Source: Siccirubricoccus deserti
GTDB taxonomy: Bacteria; Pseudomonadota; Alphaproteobacteria; Acetobacterales; Acetobacteraceae
Assembly (NCBI RefSeq): GCF_014283215.1
Contig: NZ_JACOMF010000022.1
Location: forward strand, 1 to 64,000
Length of the DNA stretch: 64,000 bases
Direction: 5' to 3'
Below, one piece after another: positions 62,615 to 64,000 of this stretch; position 1 is the stretch's first letter, and each line of letters opens with the position of its first letter. Under the pieces are notes generated by a model. It did no database searches and was not told where the DNA came from. It worked only from the letters and a program-made list of their open reading frames with translations. The translations under genes were made by a program, and so were the position numbers.

Positions 62615-62643
62615 TTGACTTCCAGCGGCGCCGGAGGCATCTA
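62615..62643 (+). promoter_or_regulatory. Candidate promoter of tRNA-Ala
   Basis: TTGACT at 62615-62620 and CATCTA at 62638-62643 are 17 bases apart, placing a start site near 62650, 36 bases before the tRNA. The -35 is a good match for an alphaproteobacterial housekeeping promoter; the -10 is weak. Confidence 0.4.
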
Positions 62644-62685
62644 GCGCGCCCTGCGGGACCCCAAGCCCGCATGCGCCGGTGGCGC

Positions 62686-62761
<76 letters not shown>

Positions 62762-62962
62762 CCCTCCCTCCCCAATTGAAGCATGCCGGGATGGTCAGGT
62801 AGCCCTGAGCAGGCCGGGGTCGCGAAATCCGCTACGATCCGTGGCGGCCGCTATTTGATCGAAGATCGGTTACCGAAAGGATGCGGCGGACGGCGCATGC
62901 CGAAGCGCGGCGCAGGTCATGCGCGGCACCCTCCGGCCAGGAATGCAGTGATGCTGCGCCGG

Positions 62963-63925
62963 TCATTCCGCGCGAATGCCGGCCTCACGGGTGATCTCCG
63001 CCCAACGCAGGATCTCGCCGTGGATATAGGCCTGGAAATCCGCCGGCGTGCCGGTGACCACCTCCGCGCCCTGGCTGGCCAGCCGCGCCTTCATCTCGGG
63101 GTCCTGCATGATGCGGTTCAGCTCGGCATTCAGCTTCGCCACGATGGGGGCGGGGACGCCACGCGGGGCGACGATGCCAAGCCAGCCGGTCACGTCGTAG
63201 CCCGGCAGCCCGGCTTCCGCGACCGTCGGGATCTGCGGCGCCGCAGCGAGGCGGGACGGGCCGCTGACTGCCAGTGCGCGGACCCGACCAGCCTCGATCT
63301 GCGGCAGGGTGACCAACGGGTCGCTGAAGGCGGCCGTCAGATTACCGGCGATCAGGTCGTTGAGCGCCGGGGCGGCGCCGCGATAGGGCACGTGCTCCAT
63401 TCGGGCGCCTGCCATGCGCGAGAAGACCACCATGGCAAGGTGCGGCGACCCGCCATTGCCGGGGGAGCCGTAGCTGACGCGGCCGGGGCTTGCCTTCGCC
63501 CGGGCGATGAACTCCGCCGCGCTGCGCGCGGGATGGGAGGGGTGGACGACCAGGATGTTGGAGAAGCGCACCAGCCGTGCCACCGCCTCGAAATCGCGCT
63601 CGGGGTCGTAGCCGGCATCGCGGTAGATCGAGGGGTTCACCGCCATCACACCGATCGTGCCCATCATCAGCGTGTAGCCATCGGCCGGCAAGCGGGCGGC
63701 GGCGGCCGCGGCGATGTTGCCGTTCGCGCCCGGGCGCGGGTCCACCACCACCTGATGGCCCCAGCTTTCACCCAGCTTCAGCCCAACCTGCCGCGCCAGG
63801 ATGTCGGAGGCGCCGCCGGCGGCGGTGGCGACGATCAGCCGGATGCTGCGGTCGGGGTAGGTCTGCGCCGCCGCGGCGACGGGCAGCAGCAGCAGGAGAG
63901 CGGCGAGGAGCCGCGGCGCGTTCAT
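62963..63925 (-). CDS. Bug-family (TctC-like) tripartite tricarboxylate solute-binding protein
   Basis: A 320-residue periplasmic receptor. The Sec signal (MNAPRLLAALLLLLPVAAAA, cleaved near residue 20) is followed by YPDRSIRLIVATAAGGASDI, the typical Bug start. Other blocks are VVDPRPGANGNIAAAAAARL, LMMGTIGVMAVNPSIYRD, YGSPGNGGSPHLAMVVFSR and HVPYRGAAPALNDLIAGNLT. Such proteins bind carboxylates (often with no Asp needed) and are numerous in Acetobacteraceae, usually next to the enzyme for their ligand. The ATG overlaps the stop of the upstream partial gene (ATGA). Confidence 0.94.
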   Translation of the reverse strand: MNAPRLLAALLLLLPVAAAAQTYPDRSIRLIVATAAGGASDILARQVGLKLGESWGHQVVVDPRPGANGNIAAAAAARLPADGYTLMMGTIGVMAVNPSIYRDAGYDPERDFEAVARLVRFSNILVVHPSHPARSAAEFIARAKASPGRVSYGSPGNGGSPHLAMVVFSRMAGARMEHVPYRGAAPALNDLIAGNLTAAFSDPLVTLPQIEAGRVRALAVSGPSRLAAAPQIPTVAEAGLPGYDVTGWLGIVAPRGVPAPIVAKLNAELNRIMQDPEMKARLASQGAEVVTGTPADFQAYIHGEILRWAEITREAGIRAE

Positions 63926-64000
63926 GCCGCCTGCTCGAGCGTCGGCGCGCTGTCCTTCAGCGTCACCCGCCGCATGTCGCGCGGGTAGAGTTTGTCCTCG
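63922..64000 (-). CDS. Partial gene, C-terminal 25 residues, unknown
   Basis: The window edge cuts this gene; the visible end reads DKLYPRDMRRVTLKDSAPTL followed by EQAA and TGA, coupled to the Bug-family gene. The fragment is too short to assign. By position it is probably a catabolic enzyme whose substrate the Bug protein binds. Confidence 0.6.
   Translation of the reverse strand, partial: EDKLYPRDMRRVTLKDSAPTLEQAA

Noticed and set aside
62762-62962. Integration site downstream of tRNA-Ala
   Set aside because: No integrase gene and no repeat of the tRNA 3' end found in the sequence to the right.

Overview
The window looks like chromosome of a high-GC alphaproteobacterium, most likely Rhodospirillales/Acetobacteraceae (Roseomonas-like). 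This rests on the strong GC bias at third codon positions, a Bug-type (TctC) solute-binding protein, mlaA next to mlaC, a tkt-gap-pgk block, a RkpA-type polyketide synthase of capsule type, and insertion-sequence debris of several families. No 16S gene or taxon-specific marker is present, so the assignment is an inference.

Layout. 1-14.5 kb: the tail of an IS630 transposase, an unusual CPA1-like antiporter, a catalase with a downstream ankyrin protein (katB-ankB-like pair), an SDR/patatin pair, a luciferase-like flavin oxidoreductase with an SMP-30 protein, a HAD hydrolase that has lost its last motif, a GH13 alpha-glucosidase, an IS6-family remnant, an SLC13/RCK transporter and a TerB-like protein. 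14.5-19 kb: a signalling operon with a large PAS/GAF hybrid histidine kinase, an overlapping single-domain response regulator and a CBS-pair protein. 19.6-22.9 kb: an Mfd paralogue.

19.0-35.4 kb is a decay zone. It holds remnants of an SRAP (YedK-type) protein, IS701, IS5, IS3 and IS110 transposases, a serine-recombinase-associated C-terminus, a manganese catalase, an RlpA-like protein and a Crp/Fnr regulator broken by one base. Scattered among them are apparently intact genes: a receiver protein, a DUF2934 protein, a cupin, a Tat-exported ABC solute-binding protein, a small coiled-coil protein, and an RsbQ-type alpha/beta hydrolase followed by a PAS-histidine kinase-receiver protein. Two perfect inverted repeats and an orphan intrinsic terminator (possible small RNA) lie in this zone.

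35.4-38.3 kb is housekeeping: mlaC, mlaA and metF. 38.3-50.5 kb is one tightly overlapping minus-strand operon: GT4 glycosyltransferase, a 2449-residue KS-AT-DH-(degenerate MT)-ER-KR-ACP synthase, an AONS-family PLP acyltransferase, a formyltransferase-fold protein and a KpsS/LipB-type capsule protein. It resembles the rkp-1 region of rhizobia and the capsule-linked FAS/AONS genes of Burkholderia, and probably makes a specialised lipid and couples it to a surface polysaccharide. This is the most interesting system in the window.

50.6-64 kb: a hotdog thioesterase, a second orphan receiver, tkt-gap-pgk (pentose phosphate/glycolysis), an operon of (S)-ureidoglycine aminohydrolase with an unknown 97-residue protein and a MetX-like hydrolase, a metallophosphoesterase, an EamA transporter, the yggT-DUF167-folD operon, tRNA-Ala(CGC), and a Bug-family solute-binding protein with the tail of an upstream gene. 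Several genes appear to start at TTG with a strong AGGAGG ahead (rsbQ-like, tkt), so ATG-only start calls would be wrong here.
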